Below are positions 17,227-25,640 of a stretch of 64,000 nucleotides of DNA, in pieces. The translations under genes and the position numbers were made by a program. How positions within the stretch are numbered: the first letter of the stretch is position 1; every line of letters starts with the position of its first letter. Source of the DNA: Crocinitomicaceae bacterium (lineage in GTDB: Bacteria > Bacteroidota > Bacteroidia > Flavobacteriales_D > Crocinitomicaceae); contig JADJGJ010000002.1 in NCBI GenBank assembly GCA_016708105.1, positions 186,001-250,000 on the forward strand. The letters run 5' to 3'. Under the pieces are notes generated by a model. That model was given only the letters and a program-made list of their open reading frames with translations, ran no database searches and was not told where the DNA came from.

Positions 17227-18513
17227 CTAAAGTTTTTGATCAGAAACATCTTTCATCACAATGCGCGCCGTATGTCTTGATTTTTGTTCAAGATAAATTT
17301 CTTTGTCAACAGTTACACGCTCAATCGTTGGCTGATCATAGTGACGAATGGTTACTAATTCAAGCCCTTCGTTATATTTCACTAAGTAATTTGACGTAAA
17401 GTGATCATACAATTTTTTCAAATCTACTTTTTCAGCATCCACGCAGAATGAAAAACTTACAGCTGAATTTTGCATCAGGTGAATGCGAATATTTTCCTGA
17501 CTCAGGTAACTGAAAATACTCTGCAAATTTTCTTCTACGATGAATGAATAATCTTTAGGCGTCAGAGAAATCAACACCTGATTCATTTTAAAAATAAAGG
17601 ATGGAATGTTGGCATCAAAATCTTCTGAAGCTTGAATAACCGAACCTTTTGCATGGGGATCAAGAAATGATTTAACGTAGAGCGGAATGTTTTTTCTTTT
17701 CAGCGGTTGAATGGTTTTCGGGTGAATTACGGAGGCACCGTAATAGGCTAATTCAATGGCTTCATGGAATGAAATTTTTTCAAGCAGCAAGGTATTGTCA
17801 AAATATTTTGGATCAGCGTTGAGCATGCCGGGTACATCTTTCCAGATGGTTACATCTTTTGCACTGAGGGTATAAGCAAGTATGGCAGCGGTAAAATCTG
17901 ACCCTTCACGACCCAGTGTAGTGGTGAATCCTTCTGCTGTTGAACCAATGAATCCTTGCGTTATAATGATACGTTGACCTTCTTGAGTGAGCTGTTGTAT
18001 TTTTTGATTCACGAGTTCTTCTGTTTTATCCCAGATGATGTTGGAATCTCTCCAACGGTTTGTAGTACGTATTACATTACGCGCATCAAGCCAGGCGCAT
18101 GGATAGTTTTGTGCCCGTAACCAACCCGCAATTATTTTGGTAGAAATCACTTCACCTAACGAAATGATCTGATCATATTCAAAATGAAAATTCTCTGAGG
18201 CATTTCCCTTGCACTTTTCTTTTAGCGAATTAAAAATACTTGATATTTCTTCTGAAACCGGGTGATTATTTTTTGCAAATAAATCGGTTTCAATAGTCAA
18301 ATGGTATGAGCGAATTTGGTCAATGAGTTCATTGGTTTTTCCGTCTTTATTCCAATATGATTTCATTACTGCTTCCAAGGCATTGGTGGTTTTGCCCATA
18401 GCTGAAATAACTACCACTAATTGCTCTTGCTGAAAAAGAGAAAGTATTTTAGCAACGTTGCGCACTGCAGATGCATCTTTCACTGAAGCACCGCCGAATT
18501 TGAAAATTTTCAT
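17227..18513 (-). CDS. lysC: Aspartate kinase (monofunctional)
   Basis: A 428-residue enzyme phosphorylating L-aspartate, the first step to lysine, threonine, methionine and diaminopimelate. The N-terminal kinase domain begins with KFGGASVKD and contains VVVISAMGKTTN, TTLGREGSDFTAAI and VIHPKTIQPLKRKNIPLYVK. The last 130 residues form an ACT-type regulatory region (MNQVLISLTPKDYSFI and onward), implying feedback control. There is no fused homoserine dehydrogenase. Its 3' end faces the palindromic element and it appears monocistronic. Confidence 0.93.
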   Translation of the reverse strand: MKIFKFGGASVKDASAVRNVAKILSLFQQEQLVVVISAMGKTTNALEAVMKSYWNKDGKTNELIDQIRSYHLTIETDLFAKNNHPVSEEISSIFNSLKEKCKGNASENFHFEYDQIISLGEVISTKIIAGWLRAQNYPCAWLDARNVIRTTNRWRDSNIIWDKTEELVNQKIQQLTQEGQRIIITQGFIGSTAEGFTTTLGREGSDFTAAILAYTLSAKDVTIWKDVPGMLNADPKYFDNTLLLEKISFHEAIELAYYGASVIHPKTIQPLKRKNIPLYVKSFLDPHAKGSVIQASEDFDANIPSFIFKMNQVLISLTPKDYSFIVEENLQSIFSYLSQENIRIHLMQNSAVSFSFCVDAEKVDLKKLYDHFTSNYLVKYNEGLELVTIRHYDQPTIERVTVDKEIYLEQKSRHTARIVMKDVSDQKL

Positions 18514-18672
18514 TCTATCAATTTATTTATACCGTTGATGCACGCACCAAACTTTGTGCGAAATTAATACGATTACGCTCAACCTCGTCATGCAGAACTT
18601 GTTTTCAATTATTTATCACGACTGATTTATTATGTGTGAAAAATTATTGTGAATCGGTGGCTGGCGTATCTA

Positions 18673-18703
18673 TTTGATTTCTCAGGTGATTGTTGTATAT
18701 TTG
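18673..18703 (+). promoter_or_regulatory. Consensus promoter of the VapBC operon
   Basis: -33 TTTG at 18673-18676, 19-base spacer, -7 TATATTTG at 18696-18703. Transcription would begin at about 18708-18710, on or next to the GTG start at 18708, so the mRNA is probably leaderless. Confidence 0.7.
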
Positions 18704-18707
18704 TCTT

Positions 18708-18920
18708 GTGAAAAATACCTCACTTAAATATCAAATTGATGCATTGCCTAAAGCACTTCGCGAACAGGTAATGGATTTTATTGCCTTTTTGGTAGAGAAA
18801 AACGAAAAGAAAAGAAAACCCATAAAAAACAAAAAGCGTCAATTCGGTGCACTTAAGGGAAAAATCAAATTATCTCCTGATTTTGATGAACCGTTAGATG
18901 ATTTTAAAGAGTACATGTAG
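18708..18920 (+). CDS. DUF2281 / VapB-like antitoxin
   Basis: A 70-residue protein. I chose GTG 18708 because the -7 box at 18696-18703 covers the upstream TTG 18690. The N-terminal half (LKYQIDALPKALREQVMDFI) and the basic central region (EKNEKKRKPIKNKKRQFGALKG) match DUF2281 antitoxins; the acidic C-terminus (SPDFDEPLDDFKEY) would wrap the toxin active site. The stop codon overlaps the toxin start by one base, as is typical for toxin-antitoxin operons. Confidence 0.8.
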   Translation: MKNTSLKYQIDALPKALREQVMDFIAFLVEKNEKKRKPIKNKKRQFGALKGKIKLSPDFDEPLDDFKEYM

Positions 18921-19303
18921 TGGGATTTTTATTAGACACACATACTTTTCTTTGGTTTGCAGCTGGGGATAGACAATTACCCAAAAGTTCCGTTACTTTG
19001 ATTGAGGATTTGGATCTGACATGTTGTTTGAGTATTGCTAGTTTATGGGAGTTCACAATTAAAGTACAATCCGGGAAATTACTAAAGGCTCCAACTCTCA
19101 GCGAACTTGTGAACGTAGCACAGAAAAATAATATCAGTATTCTTCCAATTTCACCTGAACATCTTGAGGCGCTTTCAACCTTACCCTTTCACCACCGTGA
19201 CCCTTTTGACAGATTAATTTTTGCCCAGGCTCTTTCTGAAAATCTCACATTGATTTCAAGAGATAAAATTGCGAAATCATACAAGGTGAAGTTGCTTTGG
19301 TAA
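18920..19303 (+). CDS. vapC: PIN-domain toxin, VapC family
   Basis: A 127-residue PIN-domain ribonuclease. Acidic active-site residues sit in the expected motifs: FLLDTHTFLWF near the N-terminus, ASLWEFTIK in the middle, RDPFDRLIFAQA and LISRDK near the end. VapC toxins cut tRNAs or rRNA and are neutralised by the co-encoded antitoxin. The start is GTG 18920, overlapping the antitoxin stop by one base. The pair appears intact. Confidence 0.88.
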   Translation: MGFLLDTHTFLWFAAGDRQLPKSSVTLIEDLDLTCCLSIASLWEFTIKVQSGKLLKAPTLSELVNVAQKNNISILPISPEHLEALSTLPFHHRDPFDRLIFAQALSENLTLISRDKIAKSYKVKLLW

Positions 19304-19481
19304 CATTTCATGCTATCCATCTGTTATTGATTTTTGCAATTCTAAGGCTTGTATAAAACAGCAATCACATCAAAACACATTTTTTGCATTTGCGTCTTCG
19401 ACTTCTTTTAACAAACAAATAACACGGGCGCTTTCACATAAGTTGTACCTTTTCATTTTATTCTCGCGCTAAATAATTTTT

Positions 19482-19964
19482 GTGGAAAATGTGAATAAAC
19501 TCCAGTACATATTCTTTGCTTTGCTTTTACTTTTGGCTAATAAATCAATTGCTGGAAGATATTGTTCTGATGCATCAGGTTTTGACCTCAACAGAATATG
19601 CTCTGCAGACACAAATTTACGTTCACCAAGAGACGCATATTTTCCTGGTGGAGAATCCGCTTTCATCTCATTTCTCGATGAGAATTTTAATCAAAGTTTA
19701 ATTGATAGCATTGGAATTGCAGGCACAATCTATGCTGAATTTGTAATTAACGAAAATGGAATAGTGAGTTCGTGCCAAATAAAAAAATCTTTACACCCTT
19801 TATTGGATTGTGAATTGAAACGGGTTATCATGTTGTCACCTCAATGGTTGCCTGCAGTTTGTATTCCAACCTATGTTACTGATCCACACGAAAATCCTAA
19901 TTATGTTGAAACGTATGTATACTGTAAATCAAAATTGATTATACCCTTCAAAATAGTGATTTGA
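19482..19964 (+). CDS. Secreted stand-alone TonB C-terminal-domain-like protein
   Basis: A 160-residue protein with an N-terminal hydrophobic segment (IFFALLLLLANKSIAG) and a TonB C-terminal-like fold: YFPGGESAFISFLDENF, GTIYAEFVINENGIVSSCQIKKS, then LKRVIMLSPQWLPA. It lacks the Pro-rich linker and ExbB-contacting helix of a real TonB. It has extra Cys residues (positions about 28, 40, 98, 109) that could form disulfides. It is a divergent relative of the three tandem proteins at 32-33.5 kb. Confidence 0.62.
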   Translation: MENVNKLQYIFFALLLLLANKSIAGRYCSDASGFDLNRICSADTNLRSPRDAYFPGGESAFISFLDENFNQSLIDSIGIAGTIYAEFVINENGIVSSCQIKKSLHPLLDCELKRVIMLSPQWLPAVCIPTYVTDPHENPNYVETYVYCKSKLIIPFKIVI

Positions 19965-20074
19965 AGGAAGGGTCAAATAATCCATAGTGTAGATATTTTC
20001 CTCATTGAAAAAATGATGTGTAGATTTGGTTTGAAGAAAATGCAGTGACCACGTAAAACTCGTATAGCAAGGGC

Positions 20075-20443
20075 ATGAACCAAAAACTCGTTTTAAGCAG
20101 ACAAAATCTGACAACCTATTTTCAGGGTGAACAATTTGTGCGTGATACTATTGCTCAAATTAATAAAGATTTAGGTGAATTTGATATCATTGAACCAAGT
20201 ATTGAATTCTATGCACTTCATGATAAGCTGCGCCAACTGGTTATAATCCTTGCGCCGGTGTTGGATAAGCTTGCTCGCCATGCCGGTGACCAATTAGCGC
20301 AATTTATTTACCGGGTAGATGTGAACGAAACCATCTTCAAACAATGTATGTCAGAAGCACAACCCTATCATCATTTGGCAGAACAAGTAATTCAACGATG
20401 CGCGCAAAAAGTTTACTTGCGTATTAAATTTTCTCAGAAATAG
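20075..20443 (+). CDS. Conserved-looking soluble protein, function unknown
   Basis: A 122-residue, mostly helical protein without signal peptide or membrane segment. Codon use and the clean position upstream of sucA on the same strand favour a real gene. It carries the motif LRQLVIILAPVLDKLARHAGDQLAQFIYR. I do not recognise a family. Confidence 0.55.
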   Translation: MNQKLVLSRQNLTTYFQGEQFVRDTIAQINKDLGEFDIIEPSIEFYALHDKLRQLVIILAPVLDKLARHAGDQLAQFIYRVDVNETIFKQCMSEAQPYHHLAEQVIQRCAQKVYLRIKFSQK

Positions 20444-20513
20444 GATCTGCGTTTACTCTAAATGAACAATATCAAAGGTTTTAACGTTATTTACGCAAGT
20501 CACGGATAATTTC

Positions 20514-20521
20514 TAACTTTG
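20514..20521 (+). promoter_or_regulatory. -7 box upstream of sucA
   Basis: TAACTTTG matches TAnnTTTG and covers an in-frame TTG at 20519. This argues for ATG 20546 as the sucA start, about 18 bases downstream of the predicted transcript start. No clear -33 element. Confidence 0.5.
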
Positions 20522-20545
20522 TTCGGGCAACTATCATTTTTCATC

Positions 20546-23278
20546 ATGGACAAATTCACGTATTTAGGCAATAGCGATATCAATGCTATTGACGATTTGT
20601 ATAACAAGTATCGCCAGAATCCTGAGTCGGTTGACATTCAATGGGCCAGATTTTTTGAAGGCGTTGATTTCGTAAAAACTGATTTCACCTCAGGCGGTAT
20701 TCCTGAAAATTTTCAAAAAGAATTTAAGGTAATCAATCTGATAAACGGGTATCGTACCCGTGGTCACTTATTCACCAAAACAAATCCGGTGCGTGAACGA
20801 CGCAATTATTCACCTGATTTATCAATTGAAAATTTTGGTCTTGAACAGGCTGATTTGAATACAGTTTTTCAGGCCGGTAATGAAGTTGGAATTGGACCGG
20901 CAACCTTGGTTGAAATCATTGAACATCTTAAACAAACCTATTGCCAGTCTATTGGTATTGAGTTTGCTTACATGCGTGAACCTGAGAGAATACAATGGCT
21001 CAGAGAGCGCATTGAATTAAAAAATCGTCCCAAGTTCAATGCGATTGATAAGAAAAGAATTTTCCAGAAATTGAATAATGCAACCGTGTTTGAACAATTT
21101 CTCCATAAAAAATATGTTGGTCAAAAAAGATTTTCACTTGAAGGTGGTGAGTCGTTAATTCCTGCTTTGGACATCATTGTACAACATGGTGCAAAATTGG
21201 GTGTGAAAGAAATTGTGGTTGGCATGGCGCACCGCGGTCGCTTGAGCACGCTGGTAAATATTTTTGAAAAAGATCACAAGTCAGTTTTTACAGAATTTGA
21301 CGGAAAGACTTTTGATACTGATGAGTCGTTTGATGGGGACGTTAAATACCACCTTGGTTATTCAAATGATATCAAAACCGATGACGGAAAAAGCATTCAT
21401 ATCACCTTATCACCAAACCCATCTCACCTTGAAGCGGTGAATCCTGTTGTTGGTGGTATTGCACGCGCAAAATTAGATCATTATCTGAAAGATGAAAACA
21501 GTATTATACCTGTGCTCATTCATGGTGATGCCGCCGTTGCCGGACAGGGAATTGTTTATGAAGTAATTCAGATGGCGCAGTTAGATGCTTATCGTGTTGG
21601 CGGAACCATTCATATTGTTGTAAATAATCAAGTTGGTTTTACGACAAATTATTTAGATGCTCGCTCGTCAACCTATTGTACTGATGTTGCAAAAACAACC
21701 TTGTGCCCTGTATTCCACGTGAATGGTGATGATATTGAAGCAGTGGTTCAGGTAATGAAAATTGCAGTTGACTACAGACAACATTTTCATCGTGATATTT
21801 TTATTGATCTCTTGGGTTATCGCAAATATGGCCACAATGAAGGAGACGAACCAAAATTTACACAACCTAAATTATATAAAGCAATTGCAGCCCATCCAAC
21901 GCCGCGTGAAATTTATCTTAACCAATTAATTGCTGAAGGTGTTCTTTCAAAAGATGATGGTCAGAAATATGAAAATGATTATCTGACAACATTAGATAAG
22001 GCGTATGATGAATCTCGCAAAATGGATAAAACCGTTGTGCTGAATTTTCTTGAAAAAACATGGGAAGGATTCAGACATGGAAAAGCAGAGGATTTTGATC
22101 AGTCACCGGTAACTGCTGTGGCTAAAAATAAATTGACAGATATTGGAACAAAACTGGCAACGCTTCCTAAAGAAAATAAATATTTCCGCAAGATTGAAAA
22201 ATTATTGGAAGACCGATTGCAAATGTTGAAAGACGATGCATTAGATTGGGGAATGGCGGAGATGATGGCCTATGCATCATTGCTTGTTGAAGGCCACCCG
22301 GTACGTATCACAGGTCAGGATGTTGAGAGAGGAACATTTTCTCACCGTCATGCCGTGGTTAAAACTGAAGATGATGAAAAGGAAATTATCACACTCAATT
22401 TGCTTGAAAAAAATCAGGCACCAATGTCTATTTATAATTCCTTGTTGTCAGAATATGGTGTGCTGGGATATGAATATGGATACTCGCTGGCAAATCCGCA
22501 GGGCCTAACTATTTGGGAAGCGCAGTTCGGTGATTTTTTCAATGGTGCGCAAATCATGATTGACCAGTTTATTGCAGCGGGTGAAGATAAGTGGTGGGTG
22601 CAAAGTGGTTTAGTCATGTTGTTACCACACGGTTATGAAGGACAGGGTGCTGAGCACTCAAGCGCCAGAATAGAGCGCTTTTTACAGATGTGCGCTGATT
22701 ATAATATGCAAATTTGCAATACATCAACACCGGGAAATCATTTTCATTTATTGAGAAGACAAATTCATCGTGAGTTTAGAAAACCCCTGGTTGTATTTTC
22801 TCCAAAAGCTTTATTGCGTCATCCAAAAGCAGTCTCAAAATTAGATGATTTGGCCAAAGGTTCATTTCAAGAAGTGTTAGATGATGATGTAACAAAATCT
22901 AAAGTTGACACCATTGTACTTTGCTCGGGTAAATTTTATTATGAAATGAAAGATGAAGCAGAGAAGAGAGGTGTCATCAATGCGACTTTCATACGTCTTG
23001 AACAAATGTATCCGTTGCCTGAAAAACAATTGGAAAAGGTATTGTCAGGATATAAAAATGTGAAACAATTTATTTGGGCACAAGAAGAACCTGAGAATAT
23101 GGGCGCGTGGTCATACATGGCGCTTGCACTGAGAAAGTATAATCTTGATTTTGCTGCAGGACGTCCATCTGCTGCGCCAGCGGCTGGTTCGGGAGCTTTG
23201 CATAAAAAACGGTTGGCTGATTTGTTTAATCGCCTGTTTGATAAAATTGCACTTCAAGAAAAAACAACTAAAAAATAA
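20546..23278 (+). CDS. sucA: 2-oxoglutarate dehydrogenase E1 component
   Basis: A 910-residue thiamine-diphosphate enzyme that decarboxylates 2-oxoglutarate and passes the succinyl group to lipoyl-E2 in the TCA cycle. An N-terminal SucA segment (DDLYNKYRQNPESVDIQWARFF) is followed by VGMAHRGRLSTL, HGDAAVAGQG and LLGYRKYGHNEGDEP in the ThDP-binding half, and EYGVLGYEYGYSL, LLPHGYEGQGAEHSSARIER in the transketolase-like C-terminal half. Length is normal. The sucB gene follows 30 bases later; dihydrolipoamide dehydrogenase is not in the window. Confidence 0.97.
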   Translation: MDKFTYLGNSDINAIDDLYNKYRQNPESVDIQWARFFEGVDFVKTDFTSGGIPENFQKEFKVINLINGYRTRGHLFTKTNPVRERRNYSPDLSIENFGLEQADLNTVFQAGNEVGIGPATLVEIIEHLKQTYCQSIGIEFAYMREPERIQWLRERIELKNRPKFNAIDKKRIFQKLNNATVFEQFLHKKYVGQKRFSLEGGESLIPALDIIVQHGAKLGVKEIVVGMAHRGRLSTLVNIFEKDHKSVFTEFDGKTFDTDESFDGDVKYHLGYSNDIKTDDGKSIHITLSPNPSHLEAVNPVVGGIARAKLDHYLKDENSIIPVLIHGDAAVAGQGIVYEVIQMAQLDAYRVGGTIHIVVNNQVGFTTNYLDARSSTYCTDVAKTTLCPVFHVNGDDIEAVVQVMKIAVDYRQHFHRDIFIDLLGYRKYGHNEGDEPKFTQPKLYKAIAAHPTPREIYLNQLIAEGVLSKDDGQKYENDYLTTLDKAYDESRKMDKTVVLNFLEKTWEGFRHGKAEDFDQSPVTAVAKNKLTDIGTKLATLPKENKYFRKIEKLLEDRLQMLKDDALDWGMAEMMAYASLLVEGHPVRITGQDVERGTFSHRHAVVKTEDDEKEIITLNLLEKNQAPMSIYNSLLSEYGVLGYEYGYSLANPQGLTIWEAQFGDFFNGAQIMIDQFIAAGEDKWWVQSGLVMLLPHGYEGQGAEHSSARIERFLQMCADYNMQICNTSTPGNHFHLLRRQIHREFRKPLVVFSPKALLRHPKAVSKLDDLAKGSFQEVLDDDVTKSKVDTIVLCSGKFYYEMKDEAEKRGVINATFIRLEQMYPLPEKQLEKVLSGYKNVKQFIWAQEEPENMGAWSYMALALRKYNLDFAAGRPSAAPAAGSGALHKKRLADLFNRLFDKIALQEKTTKK

Positions 23279-23308
23279 TTGAATTCAACATACTAAAACG
23301 AATTGCAC

Positions 23309-24586
23309 ATGTCAGTACTTGAAATGAAAGTTCCCTCACCGGGAGAGTCGATATCTGAAGTAGAAATTGCTACCTGGTTGGTAAAAGATGGTGATTTTGT
23401 AGAAAAAGATCAACCCATTGCTGAAGTTGATTCAGATAAAGCCACATTAGAATTACCGGCTGAAGCAGCTGGAATTATCACACTAAAAGCTGCGGAAGGT
23501 GATGCTGTAAAAGTGGGGGCAGTTGTTTGTCATATTGATACTTCTGCAGCTCGTCCGGCAACTGCAACACCGGTTGTTGAGAAAAAAGCGGCTGAACCGG
23601 TTGCAGAAAAATCAACGGTAAAAGCTGAAGCGGCCAAACCAAATCCAATGCCGGCTGAAACCAAAAAAACGGAAACCGGAAAATCGTATGCAACAGGTCA
23701 TCCATCTGTATCTGCAAAAAAATTAATGGATGAAAACGGAATCAGTTCACAACAAGTAAATGGTACCGGTAAAGGCGGACGCATTACAAAATCTGATGTG
23801 GTAAATTTAATGGCTGCCGGTTTCTCAACTGAAAGTACGCAAGGTTGGGGCGGTTCACGAAATCAAAATCGTGAAAAAATGTCTATGCTCAGACGTAAGG
23901 TTGCTGAGCGTTTGGTCTCGGTAAAAAATGAGACTGCTATGCTCACTACATTTAATGAAGTAGACATGAAACCCATCATGGATATTCGTGAAAAATATAA
24001 AAAAGCATTTGCAGATTTGCACCAAGTGAATCTTGGATTCATGTCGTTCTTTACTAAAGCGGTTACTGAAGCATTGAATTTGTTTCCGGCGGTGAATGCT
24101 CAACTTGATGATAAAGAAATTATTTTCCATGATTATGCTGATATTGGAATTGCCGTATCATCTCCCAAAGGTTTAATGGTGCCAATTGTACGCAATGCTG
24201 AGCGCATGAGTCTGGCTGAAATTGAAGCTGAAATCAAACGTCTTGCTGTACGTGCACGTGATGGAAAAATTACTCCCGACGAAATGACTGGTGGAACATT
24301 TACTATCACTAATGGAGGAGTTTTTGGATCTATGCTTTCTACTCCAATTATTAATCCGCCGCAATCTGCCATTTTAGGTATGCACAATGTGGTTGAACGT
24401 CCGGTTGCCGTGAATGGAAAAGTTGAAATTCGCCCTATCATGTACGTGGCGCTTTCTTATGATCATCGCATTATTGATGGTAAAGAATCAGTGAGTTTTC
24501 TGGTGAAAGTGAAAGAGATGCTGGAGAACCCTGAACGCATGTTGTTTGGCGGTAAAGATCCGGTGCAGGTGCTGTTAGGATTATAA
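23309..24586 (+). CDS. sucB: Dihydrolipoyllysine-residue succinyltransferase (E2 of 2-oxoglutarate dehydrogenase)
   Basis: A 425-residue E2 subunit. Lipoyl domain at residues 1-78 with the lipoylated Lys in DSDKATLE (K44), an Ala/Pro/Lys-rich flexible linker (about 80-125), the peripheral subunit-binding domain (HPSVSAKKLMDENGISSQQV to KSDVVNLMA), and the catalytic domain with SYDHRIIDGKES carrying the active-site His. Only one lipoyl domain is present, as usual for this enzyme. The start is ATG 23309 rather than the upstream TTG 23303. Confidence 0.96.
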   Translation: MSVLEMKVPSPGESISEVEIATWLVKDGDFVEKDQPIAEVDSDKATLELPAEAAGIITLKAAEGDAVKVGAVVCHIDTSAARPATATPVVEKKAAEPVAEKSTVKAEAAKPNPMPAETKKTETGKSYATGHPSVSAKKLMDENGISSQQVNGTGKGGRITKSDVVNLMAAGFSTESTQGWGGSRNQNREKMSMLRRKVAERLVSVKNETAMLTTFNEVDMKPIMDIREKYKKAFADLHQVNLGFMSFFTKAVTEALNLFPAVNAQLDDKEIIFHDYADIGIAVSSPKGLMVPIVRNAERMSLAEIEAEIKRLAVRARDGKITPDEMTGGTFTITNGGVFGSMLSTPIINPPQSAILGMHNVVERPVAVNGKVEIRPIMYVALSYDHRIIDGKESVSFLVKVKEMLENPERMLFGGKDPVQVLLGL

Positions 24587-24633
24587 ACTCAAATAATTCT
24601 TTACCTGACAGGTTTCAAAGAAGGGAATTGAAT

Positions 24634-24788
24634 TTATCCCCAATTAAACAATAGAATTTTAACGTCTATGGAGGGTTGCAAATCAAATTCATCCCGTAGG
24701 CGCAGGTCGCGACCTGCGCCTACAGAAGGATTATTAATTGCAACCCGTCTTGTTCAATATTCATTCATTTGCTTAATTTGGGTTTATC
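24634..24788. repeat. Nested palindromic element, copy 2 (inverted relative to copy 1)
   Basis: Perfect 28-bp palindrome at 24696-24723 (GTAGGCGCAGGTCG plus reverse complement), flanked by GGGTTGCAA (24673-24681) and TTGCAACCC (24738-24746). The outer flanks (CCCCAATTAAACAATAGAAT, and TGTTCAATATTCATTCA then GCTTAATTTGGG) are the reverse complement of the flanks of copy 1, so the whole element is shared. It sits between sucB and the next plus-strand gene. Confidence 0.85.
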
Positions 24789-24860
24789 ATTTAGTTGACA
24801 GAAATTCTTTAAACATCATCTGAAAGAATTTTGTATTTTCGTTCCATAAAACAAACCACT

Positions 24861-25535
24861 ATGAAATTAAAAATATTTATGTCCGGGCTTGTTGCTGCCA
24901 TTTTGTTATCGGCTTGCTCAACCGGTAATGATGTTGTAAGCGGCAACGGAATTCAAAAAAGAAAATACAACGATGGGTATTATATCTCATGGGGTAAAAA
25001 TTATAAAAAGAATAATGCGGATGCAAAAGTTGACGATGTCACTATTGCAGAATCTCAAAATGAAAAATCAAAAATTGAATTTACTGAAGAGAGCGTAAAA
25101 GTTACGTTGGATTTAACATCCGAAACAGAAGAAACTTTTGTGCTGGTTCCGGTGATTGAAGAGCGTGAATCTGAAAATGAAATTCAAACTACCCCTTCAC
25201 AACATAGTTCAACACCACTTAGTGTGACAGAGAAAAATGATCGCACGGTTTTCAAACCAATGCGCAAGTTTTCACCAAAGTCAATGAAAAAAACGGTAGA
25301 AGACAATGCAAGTGCTGCTGCTGATACCATGATAATTCTTCTTGTTATCCTAGCCTTGTTTATTCCCCCATTGGCGGTGTTTTTATTTGAAGGAGCAACG
25401 GGTCGTTTTTGGATTGATTTAATTCTTGCCCTAGTGGGTTGGGGTGTTGGTTGGTGGTTGCTTGGACCAATTGGTTGGGTTTGCGGTTTGGTTGCCGTTA
25501 TCTATGCCATCTTAATTATTCTAAGCGTCATTTGA
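24861..25535 (+). CDS. Lipoprotein-leader protein with C-terminal YqaE/Pmp3-like membrane domain
   Basis: A 224-residue protein. The start ATG 24861 gives a lipoprotein signal peptide with lipobox LLSAC. A charged spacer follows, then a C-terminal region of two membrane helices (MIILLVILALFIPPLAVFL; LALVGWGVGWWLLGPIGWV) that resembles the YqaE/Pmp3 (PF01679) family, small membrane proteins linked to stress and membrane potential. The combination of lipoprotein leader and YqaE domain is seen in Bacteroidota. Exact function unknown. Confidence 0.72.
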   Translation: MKLKIFMSGLVAAILLSACSTGNDVVSGNGIQKRKYNDGYYISWGKNYKKNNADAKVDDVTIAESQNEKSKIEFTEESVKVTLDLTSETEETFVLVPVIEERESENEIQTTPSQHSSTPLSVTEKNDRTVFKPMRKFSPKSMKKTVEDNASAAADTMIILLVILALFIPPLAVFLFEGATGRFWIDLILALVGWGVGWWLLGPIGWVCGLVAVIYAILIILSVI

Positions 25536-25558
25536 TTTCAAAGTATAGAATTTATTTG

Positions 25559-25583
25559 AGGAGCTTTAGGGCTCCTTTTTTTT
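25559..25583 (+). terminator. Terminator of the YqaE-lipoprotein gene
   Basis: AGGAGC (25559-25564) / GCTCCT (25571-25576), six-base loop, followed by a run of eight T. Confidence 0.85.
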
Positions 25584-25640
25584 CTTTCGTGAATTACGTA
25601 AACTATGGCCGGTTTTCTTTACATGAAAACAAGGCTCCCT

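Noticed and set aside
18690..18707. TTG 18690 as the start of the VapB-like antitoxin
   Set aside because: It lies upstream of the predicted transcription start set by TTTG-N19-TATATTTG.
20519..20545. Upstream TTG start for sucA adding nine residues
   Set aside because: The TTG lies within the -7 box TAACTTTG, so it would not be in the transcript; ATG 20546 gives the usual SucA N-terminus.
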